Shown here piece by piece: positions 10,090 to 21,594 of a DNA stretch of 64,000 bases. The notes under the pieces are model-generated. The model saw nothing but the letters and a program-made list of their open reading frames with translations, was not told the DNA's origin and did not search any database. The stretch comes from Sepioteuthis lessoniana (taxonomy: Eukaryota > Mollusca > Cephalopoda > Myopsida > Loliginidae), in contig OY757939.1 of NCBI GenBank assembly GCA_963585895.1, positions 61,713,962 to 61,777,961 on the forward strand, in the 5' to 3' direction. Within the stretch, counting starts at the first letter, position 1. Every line of letters starts with the position of its first letter. The position numbers were made by a program, and so were the translations under genes.

Positions 10090-10940
10090 GTTGGGTTTCT
10101 TTGTTCAATGGCATATCAACCTTCATGGGTTATTTAATGGTAAAGCCAAACTTGTAAAAGAACAGCAGTGGTATTATTTAACTCATAGGTGGATGAGTAA
10201 AGGGGGGGTCATAGTTTTCCCAAGGGTGTTGTATAGCCATGACCATGATTAACTATACCAATACATAATACATATATATATGCATGCAGAATACATATTG
10301 ACACAATAATAAAGACGAGCGACACAGTTCTTTTAGAAAAATAAGTACCTCTCACTTTATTGAAAGGGTTCGAAAAGGTTACTCAAGGTTTTACTGTGAG
10401 AGGGAGTTGGAGATCGAACAGAACTGCAATATATTGACCCCCACTCTTATGGCCATCAGCGTTGTGCCTTTCGCGTTCTCTAGGGCTGTTCAGCCGGAGG
10501 CCCGGGGGCCCACTCTGCAAGGTACAAGCTTCTCTACCGCATCTTGTCTCTAACTCATCTGATCTCCAACTCATTGACTTCTTGTCTTCACCGAATTATA
10601 TAACAGTTCAATCGCCCACTCAATCTTTAGAATGGAATGTTTGATCGTCATCAAGCGGAAATAAATGTCATGCAGTTCACAGGTCACTCTCTTCCGGTGC
10701 ATCAGTCTATGAGTGTACCATGGGATTTTTACCTTGTCCCATTTTTTCAGCCAAGCCCGCCTACGCGATTTCTTCTCATAACTGCCATCGGAATGTGTCA
10801 CTTCCTTCCGGTGCATCACTTTGGGATGGTATGTTTGGGCGGGTCGAAGGTCAATATACAACAAGGGTATTAGTACGTAAATGAACGTAATAGCCTTACT
10901 AGAGTTTGAACTCGCTTACTTCGAAACCACGGGGACTCCA
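10090..10940 (-). mobile_element. SINE family B split by the 637-bp solo LTR
   Basis: Tail and core at 10090-10226 and head at 10864-10940. The joint CCAAGGG|TATTAGT is restored when the LTR and one AGGG are removed. Confidence 0.85.
10227..10863 (-). mobile_element. Solo LTR, 637 bp
   Basis: The LTR reads TGTTG...CAACA and is flanked by the 4-bp target duplication AGGG (10223-10226 and 10864-10867). Removing it restores a continuous B-family SINE. On the minus strand a poly(A) signal AATAAAGTGAGAGG (near 10355) matches the one in the solo LTR at 63279. No internal region or second LTR is present, so it is a product of LTR-LTR recombination. Confidence 0.88.
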
Positions 10941-10977
10941 ATCATGAATAGCGAGGTACAAACGGACAAGTATTGAT

Positions 10978-11106
10978 TTATAGGGCAGTTCATACTTTTC
11001 ACCAGAGTATTAGTCCTAAAGTGAATATAATAGAGCTACTGGAGTTCGAACTCGCTTACTTCGAAGTTGCAGCCCAGCATGTTAGCTATTGCGCCACGAG
11101 GACTCC
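10978..11106 (-). mobile_element. SINE family B, head and core only
   Basis: AAAGTGAATATAATAGAGCT and GAGTTCGAACTCGCTTACTT up to GCGCCACGAGGACTCC. Confidence 0.8.
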
Positions 11107-11119
11107 AACTATGAACAAA

Positions 11120-11121
11120 AT

Positions 11122-11192
<71 letters not shown>

Positions 11193-11305
11193 GAACAGAC
11201 AGATAGATAGATAGATAGATAGGAACAGACTGATTGATAGGAACAGACTAATAGATAGATAGATAGATAGATAGATAGGAACAGACTGATTGATTGGAAC
11301 AGACT

Positions 11306-11344
<39 letters not shown>

Positions 11345-11347
11345 TGT
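11120..11347. repeat. (GATA)n array with GAACAGACT interruptions
   Basis: Runs of ATAG separated by GGAACAGACTGATTGAT blocks. The 41325-41640 array has similar GAACAGA interruptions. Confidence 0.95.
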
Positions 11348-11414
11348 TGGAAGTCAGATTCAAACATCATCGCATTCATTCATGATAAAAACATAGATAA
11401 ACTGATAGAAAATA

Positions 11415-11520
11415 GATCTATTCAGACCTTTTCCCTGGGATATAAGTCCGAAAGTGAATATAATGGCGCGACTGGAAAGCTGCAGTCTAACACGTTAGCC
11501 ATAACGCTACGAGGACTCCC
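11415..11520 (-). mobile_element. SINE family B, head fragment with deletion
   Basis: CCTGGGATATAAGTCCGAAA core start and head ending CGCTACGAGGACTCC. The box B region is deleted. Confidence 0.72.
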
Positions 11521-11824
11521 CATGCCATTGCTTTGGAACATGACCTTTTTTGTCATTGTTTGGAGGCAACACAATTATTTGTCATTACGACAATGTAAAA
11601 GGCACAAAGATAGTTCACTTTCTCTCAGAATGTAGAAAGCAGACAACAATTTCATCCGCCCATAGACGCTGCGTTCTTTGACGCCATTGTGATGCAATCA
11701 AAGGCCAAACACAAGCCGAAATATTTTGTGCGGAGGACACAAGGCTGAATTCTTTCATAAATTACAGATAAGCTCAAAAGGAAATGAACTAGGCGAGCCA
11801 AGTTCAAATACTGAATGAGGTTGT

Positions 11825-12075
11825 TTGCGTTTCCCTTCACGCATAAAATTCTCCCGGATTTTTAGATACAAAACGGATCACCTAATCCCGGACAGGAGAC
11901 CAGACCTCAAGTTAATTAACAAAATAAGAAAGAAAGAAAGAAAGAAAGAAAGAATTTGCCGTCTTGTGAATTTTCCCGTTCCGGCTGACCACACAGGGAA
12001 AATAAAAGAAAGCGAAAAGATAAACAAATACATGGACCTTGCTAGAGAACTCAAAAAAAGCTCCAAAACATGAAC
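11825..12075 (+). mobile_element. Third LINE family, C-terminal fragment
   Basis: The open stretch reads FRYKTDHLIPDRRPDLKLIN, then FPVPADHTGKIKESEKINKY and MDLARELKK. This is the conserved C-terminal block (QTDH-I-ARRPDL-LI ... VPADHR-KIKE-EK) common in invertebrate LINE RT proteins. An (AAAG)n expansion at 11928-11955 lies in the middle and codes for KKERKKER. Confidence 0.8.
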
Positions 12076-12540
12076 AAAACTGGCACAAAAGGAATTGAAT
12101 AGCTTGAAATAGAAATGTTTTGACCATTAAATTGTATACTCATCCTAAACTGAATTATTTGAAATAGAACTGTTTTTGACAATGAAAATATACTAATGCT
12201 AAAGTGAATTTTTTGAATTAGAACTGTTTGACTAAACTGAACAGCTTGAAATAGAAATGTTTTTGACAATTAAATAGTATATTCATGCTGAACTGAATTG
12301 TTTGAAATAGAACTGATTGTTTGTATAAAAATGGATTTGGCATTAAATAACCTACAAAGGTTGATATGCCATAAACCCAAACAACCAACCAGACAAACAA
12401 AAGGAATACAGTAGCAAACATGACTGGGTTGGGTGATCCAGTAGTAATTATGCAAGAGACTGAAGTTTGATTATACAAACAAAAGGTATTTCCACGAACC
12501 AGTTTAACTTAAATTAATACATAGAAAAAATTATTAACCT

Positions 12541-12850
12541 GAGGATTTTGCCGTTCCAGTTCATCACAGAGTGAAAATAAATGAAAGCAAAAACTAGGAA
12601 AACTACTTAGACCTTGCAAGAGAGCTGAATTAGTTATGGAGCCCTTGGAAAAATCATAAAGAATCTGAAAAAGAGAATGAGGGAACTGAAGATTCGTGGA
12701 AGAACTTAAACCTTCCAGACCACAGCACTACTAAAATAATCTTGAATACTTAGAAGAGTTTTGGAGAGCTGAAGAGACTTACTGTCACGTTAACTTCGGT
12801 GAAAATCGTCAGTTATTACCGGTGTGAAAAACCAACCATTAGTAAAATAA
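12541..12850 (+). mobile_element. Third LINE family, C-terminal fragment, more decayed
   Basis: The translation reads EDFAVPVHHRVKINES, YLDLARELN and then degenerate ELKRL...TSVK. It continues the same domain as the copy at 11825-12075, to the post-stop GAAAA(T/C)CGTCAGTTA region also seen at 16018-16070. Confidence 0.7.
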
Positions 12851-12950
12851 TTAGTTATATAATTCTCAAATACAAGCTTGAAATATAATGGTTATTAGGT
12901 CAATTTTTACTCGCGCACCCATTGAAGTTCACCGGGTAAATTTTTTCTTG

Positions 12951-12951
<1 letters not shown>

Positions 12952-12992
<41 letters not shown>
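12952..12992. repeat. (TA)n microsatellite
   Basis: Pure TA run, about 20 units. Confidence 0.95.
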
Positions 12993-12995
<3 letters not shown>

Positions 12996-13154
12996 GAAGG
13001 GGGTCAAACTAACTAGACACTGAAACTCACCGCAATTTTTTTCGAAAAAACAAACGTATTACATTTTATTATGGAAGTTCACTTTTACATTTTAATCCAA
13101 TGAAGAATGATCACCCATTTCCTGAATTGTTAGAGTAGGAAAAGACAAAAATCA

Positions 13155-13380
13155 GTCGGCTGGGGCTGTAGGATACACTGACTGCAGAGGGGTAAGACCT
13201 CCCCTAAACGAGTGTCCAGGAATTGACACTAAACAATCTGATGGTGAGGTTCCAGTGATGCTGGAGCTTTGGGGAATGCAGAGCACCTCTTCTTTGCCAT
13301 TGCTCGCAGGTCCACTCTGGCCCAGTGTAGTATCACCTGATAGGGCCCTCTCTATGGGTTACTGAATTGCTTGAAATAGA
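13155..13380 (+). repeat. D repeat leading into the 90-bp satellite
   Basis: AGTCGGCTGGGGCTGTAGGA, AATCTGATGGTGAGGTTCCA and GTAGTATCACCTGATAGGGC. Confidence 0.88.
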
Positions 13381-14895
13381 ATTTTTTTTATAATTAAACT
13401 GTGTACTTACATTTACACTGCGTGCTTATGCTAAACTGAATTGTTTGAAATGGAAATATTTTTTACATTGAAACTGTAGTTACGCTAAACTTAATTGTTT
13501 AATATAGAACTGTTTTGACATTTAACTGTGTGTAAACAAAATCTGTACTAATACTGAACTAAATTTGTTGAATTAGAACTGTTTGATTAAACGGAACTGT
13601 TTGAAATAGAACTGTTTTTAAATAGAACTAAACTGAGTTCATATGCTAAATTGAACTGTTCGAAAAGAACTATTTTTGACATTGAAACTGTGTACCAATG
13701 CTAAACGGAACTATTTGAAATAGAACTATCTGGACTCTTGCTAAACTGAATTGCTTAAAATAGGACTGTTTTTGACATTGAAACTGTGTACTTATGCTAA
13801 ACTGAATTGTTTAAAATAGAACTGTTTTGACATTTAACTCAATTGTTTTGACAATTTACCGTTTGTAAACAAAATCTATGCTTATACTAAACTGAATTCT
13901 TTGAAATAGAACTGTTTTGACACTTAACTCAATTGTATTGACAATTTACCGTTTGTAAACAGAATCTATGCTTATACTAAACTGAATTGTTTGAAATAGA
14001 ACTGTTTTGACATTTAACTCAATTGTTTTGACAATTTACCATTTGTAAACTAAATCTATGCTTATACTAAACTGAATTGTTTTAAATAGAACTGTTTTGA
14101 CATTTAACTCAATTATTTTGACAATTTACCGTTTGTAAACAAAATCTATGCTTTTACTAAACTGAATTGTTTTAAATAGAACTGTTGTGACATTTAACTC
14201 AATTTTTTTGACAATTTACCGTTTGTAAACAAAATTCTATGCTTATACTAAACTGAATTGTTTGAAATAGAACTGTTTTGACATTTAACTCAATTGTTTA
14301 AACAATTTACCGTTTGTAAACAAAATCTATGCTTATACTAAACGGAATTGTTTGAAATAGAACTGTTTTGACATTTAACTCAATTGTTTTGACAATTTAC
14401 CGTTTGTAAACAAAATCTATGCTTATACTAGACTGAATTGTTTGAAATAGAACTGTTTTGACATTTAATTCAATTGTTTTGACAATTTACCGTTTGTAAA
14501 CAAAATCTATACTTATACTAAACTGAATTCTTTGAAATAGAACTGTTTTGACATTTAACTCAATTGTTTTGACAATTTACCGTTTGTAAACAAAATCTAT
14601 GCTCATACTAAACTGAATTGTTTGAAATAGAACTGTTTTGACATTTAACTCAATTGTTTTGACAATTTACCGTTTGTAAACAGAATCTATGCTTATACTA
14701 AACTGAATTGTTTGAAATAGAACTGTTTTGACATTTAAGACAATTGTTTTGACAATTTACCGTTTGTAAACAAAATCTATGCTTATACTAAACTGAATTG
14801 TTTTAAATAGAACTGTTTTGACATTTAACTCAATTGTTTTGACAATTTACTGTTTGTAAACAAAATCTATGCTTATACTAAACTGAATTGTTTGA
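13380..14895 (+). repeat. 90-bp satellite (about 12 regular copies from 13800) grown from a D-repeat tail
   Basis: CTTATACTAA recurs every 90 bp from 13881 to 14871 (one base shift near 14235). The unit contains GAATTGTTTGAAATAGAACT, GTTTTGACATTTAACTCAAT and GTTTGTAAACAAAATCTATG. The stretch 13380-13800 has looser, shorter units of the same motif and runs on directly from a D repeat (13155-13380), whose normal tail carries the same GAATTGTTTGAAATAGAACT motif. Confidence 0.95.
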
Positions 14896-15266
14896 ATTTT
14901 TAATTCTGCGTTAAATGAATTGAAAAGGGTTGATAGGCCGTAAGACAACCAACCAACAAACCAGACAGGTCGAATTATCTTAATCTTTGGTCTTTTTTTT
15001 TTTTACTTCCTTTTTAAAATATTTGTTCCCAAAATTGGTAATCATTCTACATTGAATTAGAATGTGAAAATGAACTCCCTCCCTTACAAAATGCAAATTT
15101 TTTTTTTTCGAAAAATAAAAAAATTGCAATGAGTTTTAAGATCAAATTATTTTAGATTATAAAAGAAAATACTTGAAAACTTTTTTTTCCAGAGGAACTT
15201 GAACGGGTGCACGTGTAGAATAAAACCAATAATGTTAAGTAAAGTTAATTAATGATAATCATATTC

Positions 15267-15545
15267 ACCCAACCCCTCTGCTCGGGCAGGATATGATACA
15301 AGGTCAATTTTTAAGCGGAGTTTAACAGGTTTGAAAATCAGAGTTTTCCTTCTCCTAGACTAGTCGCCTCACCAAGACTGAAGAACCTAGTCTGCCCTAC
15401 TATTTACCCATAGCTGGAGGGAGAATATTTGGATTCATACCTTTCCCAAGAGTATTAGTGCTATGTGAAATGCAATCAGGCTTGTCCAGGATTTGAACTC
15501 GTGTCCACATCCTGCGACGATAACCATTACACCACGGCACCTCCT
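15267..15545 (-). mobile_element. SINE family A, full length
   Basis: Same structure as 3092-3376. Head ends GGTGCCGTGGTGTAATGG at 15545, and the tail begins after TTCACCCAACC. Confidence 0.92.
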
Positions 15546-15657
15546 CAAAATAATAATTAACAATATCAATAATAATATAATTAATTAATAATATTCATAA
15601 TATTAATATGGTAATCAATAATATAAAAAGAAAACATAAGAAAGAAGATCAACATAC

Positions 15658-15781
15658 TCCCCCTACAGTTGCTGCTGCCAGTAAGTCAACTTTATTTATC
15701 ACAGCCAAGTACGACATGTTGGTTAACAGATACAGTATTGTTACCAATGGAATTCCAATCAATATAGACAGTGGAAGGTTT
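15658..15781 (-). CDS. SLC7-like transporter exon: TM7
   Basis: The exon is 124 nt, with acceptor ATGTTTTCAG and donor GTATGT. It encodes RNLPLSILIGIPLVT, then ILYLLTNMSYLAVI and LLAAATVGG. RNLP-(A/S)I-I--P-VT--Y-L-N-(A/S)Y is the TM7 signature of SLC7. It ends in phase 0 and aligns without gap to TWANRVLG of the next exon. Confidence 0.95.
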
Positions 15782-16247
15782 CTGAAAACATAATAAAATT
15801 CATATATTTATATCTACATTGTTCTTTGTTCAGTCATATCATACATCAGGGTACAACAAGACGTGATCAACATATATGTTCACAATGGCGAAATTACAAA
15901 TGCAGAATGAAATCAAGAGAGTATGTTATATTAAATAACTGATATGAGGTGAGTTAATTATCGAAACAGGCTTTGTCTTTCAATTAGCATTGACTTCGTC
16001 TTGATTACAGCCATCCCTTCAACTTCAGTGAAAACTGTCAGTTATTTCTAGTGTGAAAAACTAACAAAGAGTAAAATAATTTGCAATAAAATTCTCATAT
16101 AAAAGATAGAAATATAATGATTATAATATATAAGTACTAATTAATATTGATAATATCAATATGGTAATTAATAAGAAAGATAACAAAGAAAAGAAGATTA
16201 ACATACTCCCGCAACATATTTATATTAAACGTGCTCTTTGTTGAGTC

Positions 16248-16580
16248 TCATTAGGTGCCCCGTTCATAGGGCCTTGTACCACATCTAAGCAAAAAGCTTA
16301 GTAAATTACTCTACCAGAACACAGTATGGGCACCTCGGGTGGTGTAATGGTTAGCAAGGTAGACTAGCAAACCTACACGAGTGAGTTCGATTCTCATTGG
16401 GTGCCCAATTCATGCGGCCTTGTGCTACATCTAAGCAAAAAAGCTTAGTAAATTACCTCGGGTGGTGTAATGGTTAACAAGCTAGACTAACAACTCGACA
16501 GGAATGAGTTCGTATCCCATTGGGTACCCCATTCATACAACTTTGAGCAAAATCTTAGCATAAAGCTTAGTAAATTATAA
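16248..16580 (+). mobile_element. SINE family E, three tandem copies (first 5'-truncated)
   Basis: Units at 16248-16308, 16325-16450 and 16454-16580 carry the tRNA-like head (CTCGGGTGGTGTAATGGTTA, GTGAGTTCGATTCTCATTGG) and a short tail GCCTTGTGCTACATCTAAGC ending AAGCTTAGTAAATTA. A direct array of this kind suggests unequal crossing-over or tandem retroposition. Confidence 0.87.
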
Positions 16581-16799
16581 ACTATATTAGATCACAATAA
16601 GAAATCATTATGTGACCAACATATACATACACAATGGCGAAATTACAAAATTCAGACCGAAATCAAGGTTGTGTTATATTACATGCTTGACAGATACCGG
16701 TTATTTGATTAATTTACTGATTTTAATGACATGTCAACCAGTCTATGCCTATAAGTTAGAGAATCGCGTTCATTGTACGTTCATATTCATATTATTTCT

Positions 16800-16995
16800 T
16801 TAGAGGTTTGGTGGGGGGCATTTTGTTTATTTGTTTTTGTTTTTTCTGTTTTGTTTTTGGTTTTTTGCTTGTTCTTTTTTATTTCTTTTTTGTTTGTTTC
16901 TTTTGTTTCTTTTCTTTTGTTTTGTTTTTTGTTGTCGTTTTTTGGTTTTTGTTGATTTTATTTTGCTTTTGTTTTTTGTTTCTTTTGCACACGGT
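16800..16995. repeat. T/G-rich tract
   Basis: TTTTGTTT-type low complexity. Phe/Val-rich open frames over it are artefacts. Confidence 0.9.
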
Positions 16996-17024
16996 CCTAT
17001 TTAATAAGAATCATTTTTAAACAG

Positions 17025-17180
17025 ATCTGTTTGACCCATATACGGAACCCTAACTAGTAATACCACTCCGGGTTAAAGTGGACCTGGAAGTAATTACAAT
17101 GAAGGGATTCTCCACAGTTCCCCAGGTCTCCAGAACTGGAGCCTCAATACCAGATGTAGTGTAGTATCATATCAATTTTG
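17025..17180 (-). repeat. D repeat, truncated
   Basis: AATACCACTCCGGGTTAAAG, AATGAAGGGATTCTCCACAG and CAGAACTGGAGCCTC. Confidence 0.75.
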
Positions 17181-17199
17181 GGTCAGTAAAACGGTAATT

Positions 17200-18150
17200 C
17201 CTGTGTATGGAGTGAGTGAGGGAGAGGCTCCTAGTGATTGGATATACTAATCCTGTGATGAACCTAGAAGTCTTGGTGCAAAAACTAAAGTCCAATCAGA
17301 TAGATTCCACCAGATGTTCCGTGAGGAGGGGACGTTAAAAGCTCTCAGAAAGACAACCCTAAGATACCAGATATCTTGTTCTGCGCGCCGGTATGTCCCT
17401 TAAACTCAATTTTATACACAGGGAGGACTGTATATTGTTATTAATTGTTTCACGTGTTGATTAATAAATTGTTAGAATTAAATGAAGTATTAATTCATTT
17501 ATTCGTTGCCGTTAGCCTTAGAATAAACGCAATACTAACACAATACCAAGAAAACTCTTTTTTTGGAGGGGTGTTCTTATCTCTGTGAGGGAGATACAGT
17601 CTATCTATTCTAAGCCCTGCCGACGGGTCGTGGATACTAGGTGTGTTAAAGAATTATCGGGACTGACTTCTTTCCTTAGAAATTGGCATTGACTTCGCCT
17701 CAATTGCTGTCATCACTTTGTTATAGAACACACATCTTCGTTTAAATCTTATTTCATTTTTCAATATGGCACATTTTCTCGTAGCATAAGATATTGAACA
17801 ACGAGTGTACATAAAATTTTGCGTAAAACCTGGAAAAACTGATTCTGAAACCTTTGAAATGTTAACATGATACAATGAGCCATGTCGGGTTCTTTTATGA
17901 CTGCTTCAAGGGAGGAAGAACATCTGATGAAAGTGAAGAGCATTCGGGACCTTTATCTACTAAGAGACTGATAAATAGATCTCCACAGAGATGGATTCAC
18001 ATAGTCAGCAAATTATTCGTATATAATACGTGCTTTTTTTCAAATTTGTATGCCTACAAACTAGGTTAGGTTATTTGGTTTAACGGTATATCAACCTTTG
18101 AGGGTTATTTAATACAAAAACAAGTTAAGGCTCATTTGTTTAAGCAGTTA
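17200..18150. other. No gene seen
   Basis: Moderately complex, non-coding text. GACTTCTTTCCTTAGAAATT (17664) resembles LINE-3 flank text at 15975. No convincing open frame. Confidence 0.5.
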
Positions 18151-18154
18151 AATG

Positions 18155-18159
18155 GTTTC

Positions 18160-18190
<31 letters not shown>

Positions 18191-18880
18191 GTCGTGCCAC
18201 TAGCACGGTAATCACTGACCCTCTCTCGCCACGTCTCCCTATCATTCATCGCTTTTGGCAGGTCTTCATGGCTACATCCCGTATCCTCACATAGCTGCTG
18301 TATGTATGTTCGAGCTGGTCGTCCTGCTTTTGCTTGGCCATATGCGGGGGTCCACTGGAGTACATCACGGATGAGTTCGTCCTTGCTTCTCCAGCAGTGT
18401 CCTGCGTGTCTGGCTCGTCTAACTTATATAGTTTTCGTGATGGGAGGCAGGTGGCCTTACAGCTGGTGTCTTGTGGGGTGTTGCCGCCAGGACTTGTTCA
18501 ATATTGCTCTCAACATTCTTGTGTAATTGCCGTCTAGCTTCTTCTTCAGCCGTTCAGTTAACGTCCAAGTAGTGCATCCATATAGCAATATCGATACGAC
18601 CACTGCCTGGAAGAAACCGCGTTTCATTTTATCGGTCAGGTCTGATTTCCATATGATCGATAGCCTATCGATAGCTGTCCATGCTTTCGTTAGTCGCGTG
18701 TCGATGTCTTTTTCGGTGGATGCGACGCTGCTTCCTAGGTAGGTGAATTTGTCTACTAGTTTCAGAAAGGTTCCGTCTAGTGTGGAAATGTTGCCTGTTT
18801 GGTTGTAGCACATATATTCAGTTTTGAGTGCATTGACATGGAGGCCAATGCCTGCGGCGGCTCGTTCCAAACTATGCAGT
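18155..18880 (-). mobile_element. LINE-1 family 3' fragment, 5'-truncated
   Basis: Minus strand 18870-18457 reads ERAAAGIGLHVNALKTEYM, DKFTYLGSSVASTEKDID and LLYGCTTWTL, the RT C-terminal part of the 47-50 kb element. The rest (18450-18200) is its C-terminal region with small frameshifts. The 3' end is a (GAT/ATG) run at 18162-18190. It is cut at its 5' side near 18875. This copy is cleaner than the long one over the shared region and uses Trp where the long copy has a stop. Confidence 0.88.
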
Positions 18881-18984
18881 TATTGTCATCTAATTCTAAT
18901 AATTAAATTCAATATTAACCATTTGTTTGCTCACGATTAAATGGTTTCAAGTATAGTAAGTGAATGAATTCATTTGACTCTATG

Positions 18985-19205
18985 AATTCATGGGACTCTA
19001 ACAGGTATAACCACTCCGGATTAGAGTGGACCTGGAAGTAATGGCGATGAAAGTGTACTCAACATTCTTCAAAGCTCCAGGACTGAAGCCTCATCATCAG
19101 ATGCAGTTTAATCTCATATCCAGGACACTCATACCCGGGGTTTTTACTTCTCTGCAGAGGTGCAAGTCAACGTATTTTACAGCTTTGGGTGTGTTTTATA
19201 CACTT
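18985..19205 (-). repeat. D repeat
   Basis: TAACCACTCCGGATTAGAGT, GACTGAAGCCTCATCATCAG and CTCTGCAGAGGTGCAAGTC. Confidence 0.82.
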
Positions 19206-19585
19206 TAATTATATATAAGCGTTTGGGTTTTTTGAGGGGGAGTGAGTGGGGTTCGGCCACATACGTTTATATATTCGTGATAGTTTGATCAAAAATAAGT
19301 TCTATCTATCTTTATATTTAATTAGTTTAACTAATTAAAGTGTTACAAAGAGTTCTGTTTTATACTGCTACAAAGAAAATTCCCCCCGGAACGTGTGCTT
19401 ATTTATAATTTGTTTCTTTTATTGAACTTATTTTCGTTGAAAATTTGTTACATATCCATGTGAACATGTCCTTCCTTTTGCTTTAAATACTGTGTAAGTT
19501 TTATGTTTCGAAACATTATATAAAGTAAATAAATTCAAGTTTTTAGTCGATACAAACTGGATAAAAAGTTGAATAAATGTTAAAT
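19206..19585. other. No gene seen
   Basis: AT-rich intron text without recognised repeats. Confidence 0.6.
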
Positions 19586-19687
19586 TTTGTTTGGTTTATT
19601 TGGGTTTTATGACATATCAACCATTGCTGGTTATTTAATGCCAAATCCGGTTTTTATATATCTATTAAATATATGATTAGTCATATT

Positions 19688-19973
19688 TACCAACCCCTCC
19701 GCTTGGGCAGGATATGACACAAGGTCAATTTCTAAGCGGAGTTTAACAGGTTTGAGTTCAGAGTTTTCCTTCTCCTAGACTAGTTGCCTCACCAAGGCTG
19801 AAGAACCTAGTCTGCCCTGCTATTTACCCATAGCTGGAGGGAGAATAATTGGATTCATACCTTTCCCAAGGGTATTAGTGCTATGTGAAATGCAATCAGT
19901 CTCGTCCAGGATTTGAACTCGTGTCGCCGTGTCCATTTCCTACGACGATAACCATTACACCACGGGCACCTCC
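19688..19973 (-). mobile_element. SINE family A, full length
   Basis: Head, core and tail intact, and one of the cleanest copies. ATATGATTAGT before it and ATACATGATTAGT after it look like a slightly mutated target duplication. Confidence 0.92.
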
Positions 19974-20029
19974 TAAATGAAAATATACATGATTAGTAAA
20001 CACATTTTATTGATACGCACAGTTAAATG

Positions 20030-20385
20030 ATCCAACAATTCTATTTCTTACAATTCAATTTAGCATGATTTAACAAAGTTATATAGTTCCAAGTATTGCT
20101 GTGTATAACTGACAATCCAATTTAACATAAGTCATTTGTTTGCACTTAGTTTAAATGTCAAACGGTTCTATTTCAGGTGCTACCATTCCGGGTCAGAGTG
20201 GACCGCGGAGCGATGGCAATAAAAGGGTATACCACGTTCCCCAAAGCTCCAGGACTGAAACCTCACCATCAAATTGTTTAGTGTCATATACGAGATACTC
20301 GCTGTTGGGGGGGGAGGGTATCTTACTCCTTTGCAGAAGTGCAGTTGGTGTCTTCTACAGTCCCAACTGACGAGGCTGTGTTAAA
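20030..20385 (-). repeat. D repeat with tail
   Basis: GCTACCATTCCGGGTCAGAG, TTGTTTAGTGTCATATACGA and GCAGTTGGTGTCTTCTACAG. Confidence 0.83.
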
Positions 20386-20606
20386 TATAGTATAAATTTA
20401 ACTGCTACAAATTCCGAAAAGTCATTGCGTGTAAAACACAAGAGATGTTTGTTTTTTCTGAATTTCGCAGTCGAAATTTAGGGTTGCGTAATATACACGA
20501 ACTCGTGTTTTACACTGCAAATTCCGTTAATAATTCTTCAGTTTATGGATGAATTGATAATAATAAAAAAAAAACGTGAATAAAATACAAAAAAATTTAG
20601 ACTAAC

Positions 20607-20651
20607 CTGTAAGGATTGCATAATTCCTCAACGGCAAAGTTAAGGTTATTC
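20607..20651 (-). CDS. SLC7-like transporter micro-exon: TM6 end (N-LNF-EEL-NPY)
   Basis: This 45-nt exon has acceptor CTTTCTTTCAG and donor GTTAGT. It encodes NNLNFAVEELCNPY plus two bases of an Arg codon. The motif matches the conserved intracellular segment after TM6 (N-LN--TEEL-NP-RNLP). Both flanking junctions are consistent (W split before, R split after). It is shorter than the 60-codon cutoff of ordinary ORF scans and visible only from the splice sites and family motif. Confidence 0.94.
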
Positions 20652-20819
20652 CTGAAAGAAAAGCAAACAAAAAAAAACTAATAACCCTTTTATGGCATAG
20701 TTTATTTTTAAATTTTTCCGGGTTTAATACAAGCCAAATCTATAGTTAATTAGTTAACTATCTACCCAAGTTAATCCCTCTATACTATGTACATTTCTTA
20801 GGGTTATACTCTGACTATG

Positions 20820-21125
20820 TGACAGAAGGACCATGGAGCGAAAAAACAAATCAAAAACAGATATATACGAGGATCTTGCATAAAAAAAAGTCATGGAACA
20901 TGAAGGTGATGGAGATAATAATTGTAGATGGTACCTTTGGAACCGATCCTAAAGGCTTGGAAAAGAGACTCGGGTAACTGAAGATCAGCGGAAAAATCGA
21001 GACCATCCATTACTACAATGCTTTTAAATGCAGCTAGAATACTTAGAAGAGTCCTGGATATATGGTATCACTCAAACTTCAGTGAAAAAAACCCAGTTAG
21101 TGCTAGAGTAAAAAAAAAAAGACAG
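20820..21125 (+). mobile_element. Third LINE family, C-terminal fragment
   Basis: This is nucleotide-homologous to 12580-12850 (GGAACCGATCCTAAAGG-CTTGGAAAAGAGACT, then the ATACTTAGAAGAGT block and TCAGTGAAAA). Heavily decayed, with poly-A at 21110-21120. Confidence 0.65.
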
Positions 21126-21272
21126 CTCTCTAAAAAGATCCACATCCTCCAGCCTTCTTCAGATGTTTGTGAAACTCAGGAGCCTACATAGAACTTCGAA
21201 CCACATCCTTTATTTGATCCTCGGGGGTCGCTTGTTCTGATTCCGTTAACCATTACCGGGTATAAGTGTTAA

Positions 21273-21468
21273 GTATTCCTGTATTGTTACTTGCCTGCAG
21301 TCAGGGTTGAACCTGCAACCTCCAGATGATTGTCTCTTTGGAGGCTTAGGGAACCAACGTCTATAACCGTTACACTATGTGTCCTGCTGGGCCAAGTTTC
21401 TAAAGAGACAATCATCGGGAGGTTGCAGGTTCAATCCTAACTGCAGGCGAGTAACAATGCAGGAATAC
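21273..21468. repeat. Hairpin formed by two inverted SINE-like heads
   Basis: Arms 21273-21339 and 21402-21468 are inverted copies with about six mismatches over 67 bp. The loop of about 60 bp holds a tRNA-like box A (GTGTAACGGTTATAGACG on the minus strand). The box B-like GCAGGTTCAACCC occurs in each arm. This looks like two copies of a tRNA-derived element fused head to head. Confidence 0.8.
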
Positions 21469-21594
21469 TGGTTGATATGCCATAAAACCCAACCAAATCA
21501 AATCCTATATATTTAGTATATATGTATAAAGAGAATTTTGCATTAAATAACCAATAATGGTTGATATGCCATAAAACCAAACCAACCCAAATCA

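Noticed and set aside
16773..17020. Phe/Val-rich hydrophobic frames
   Set aside because: A T/G low-complexity tract gives them, with no conserved content.
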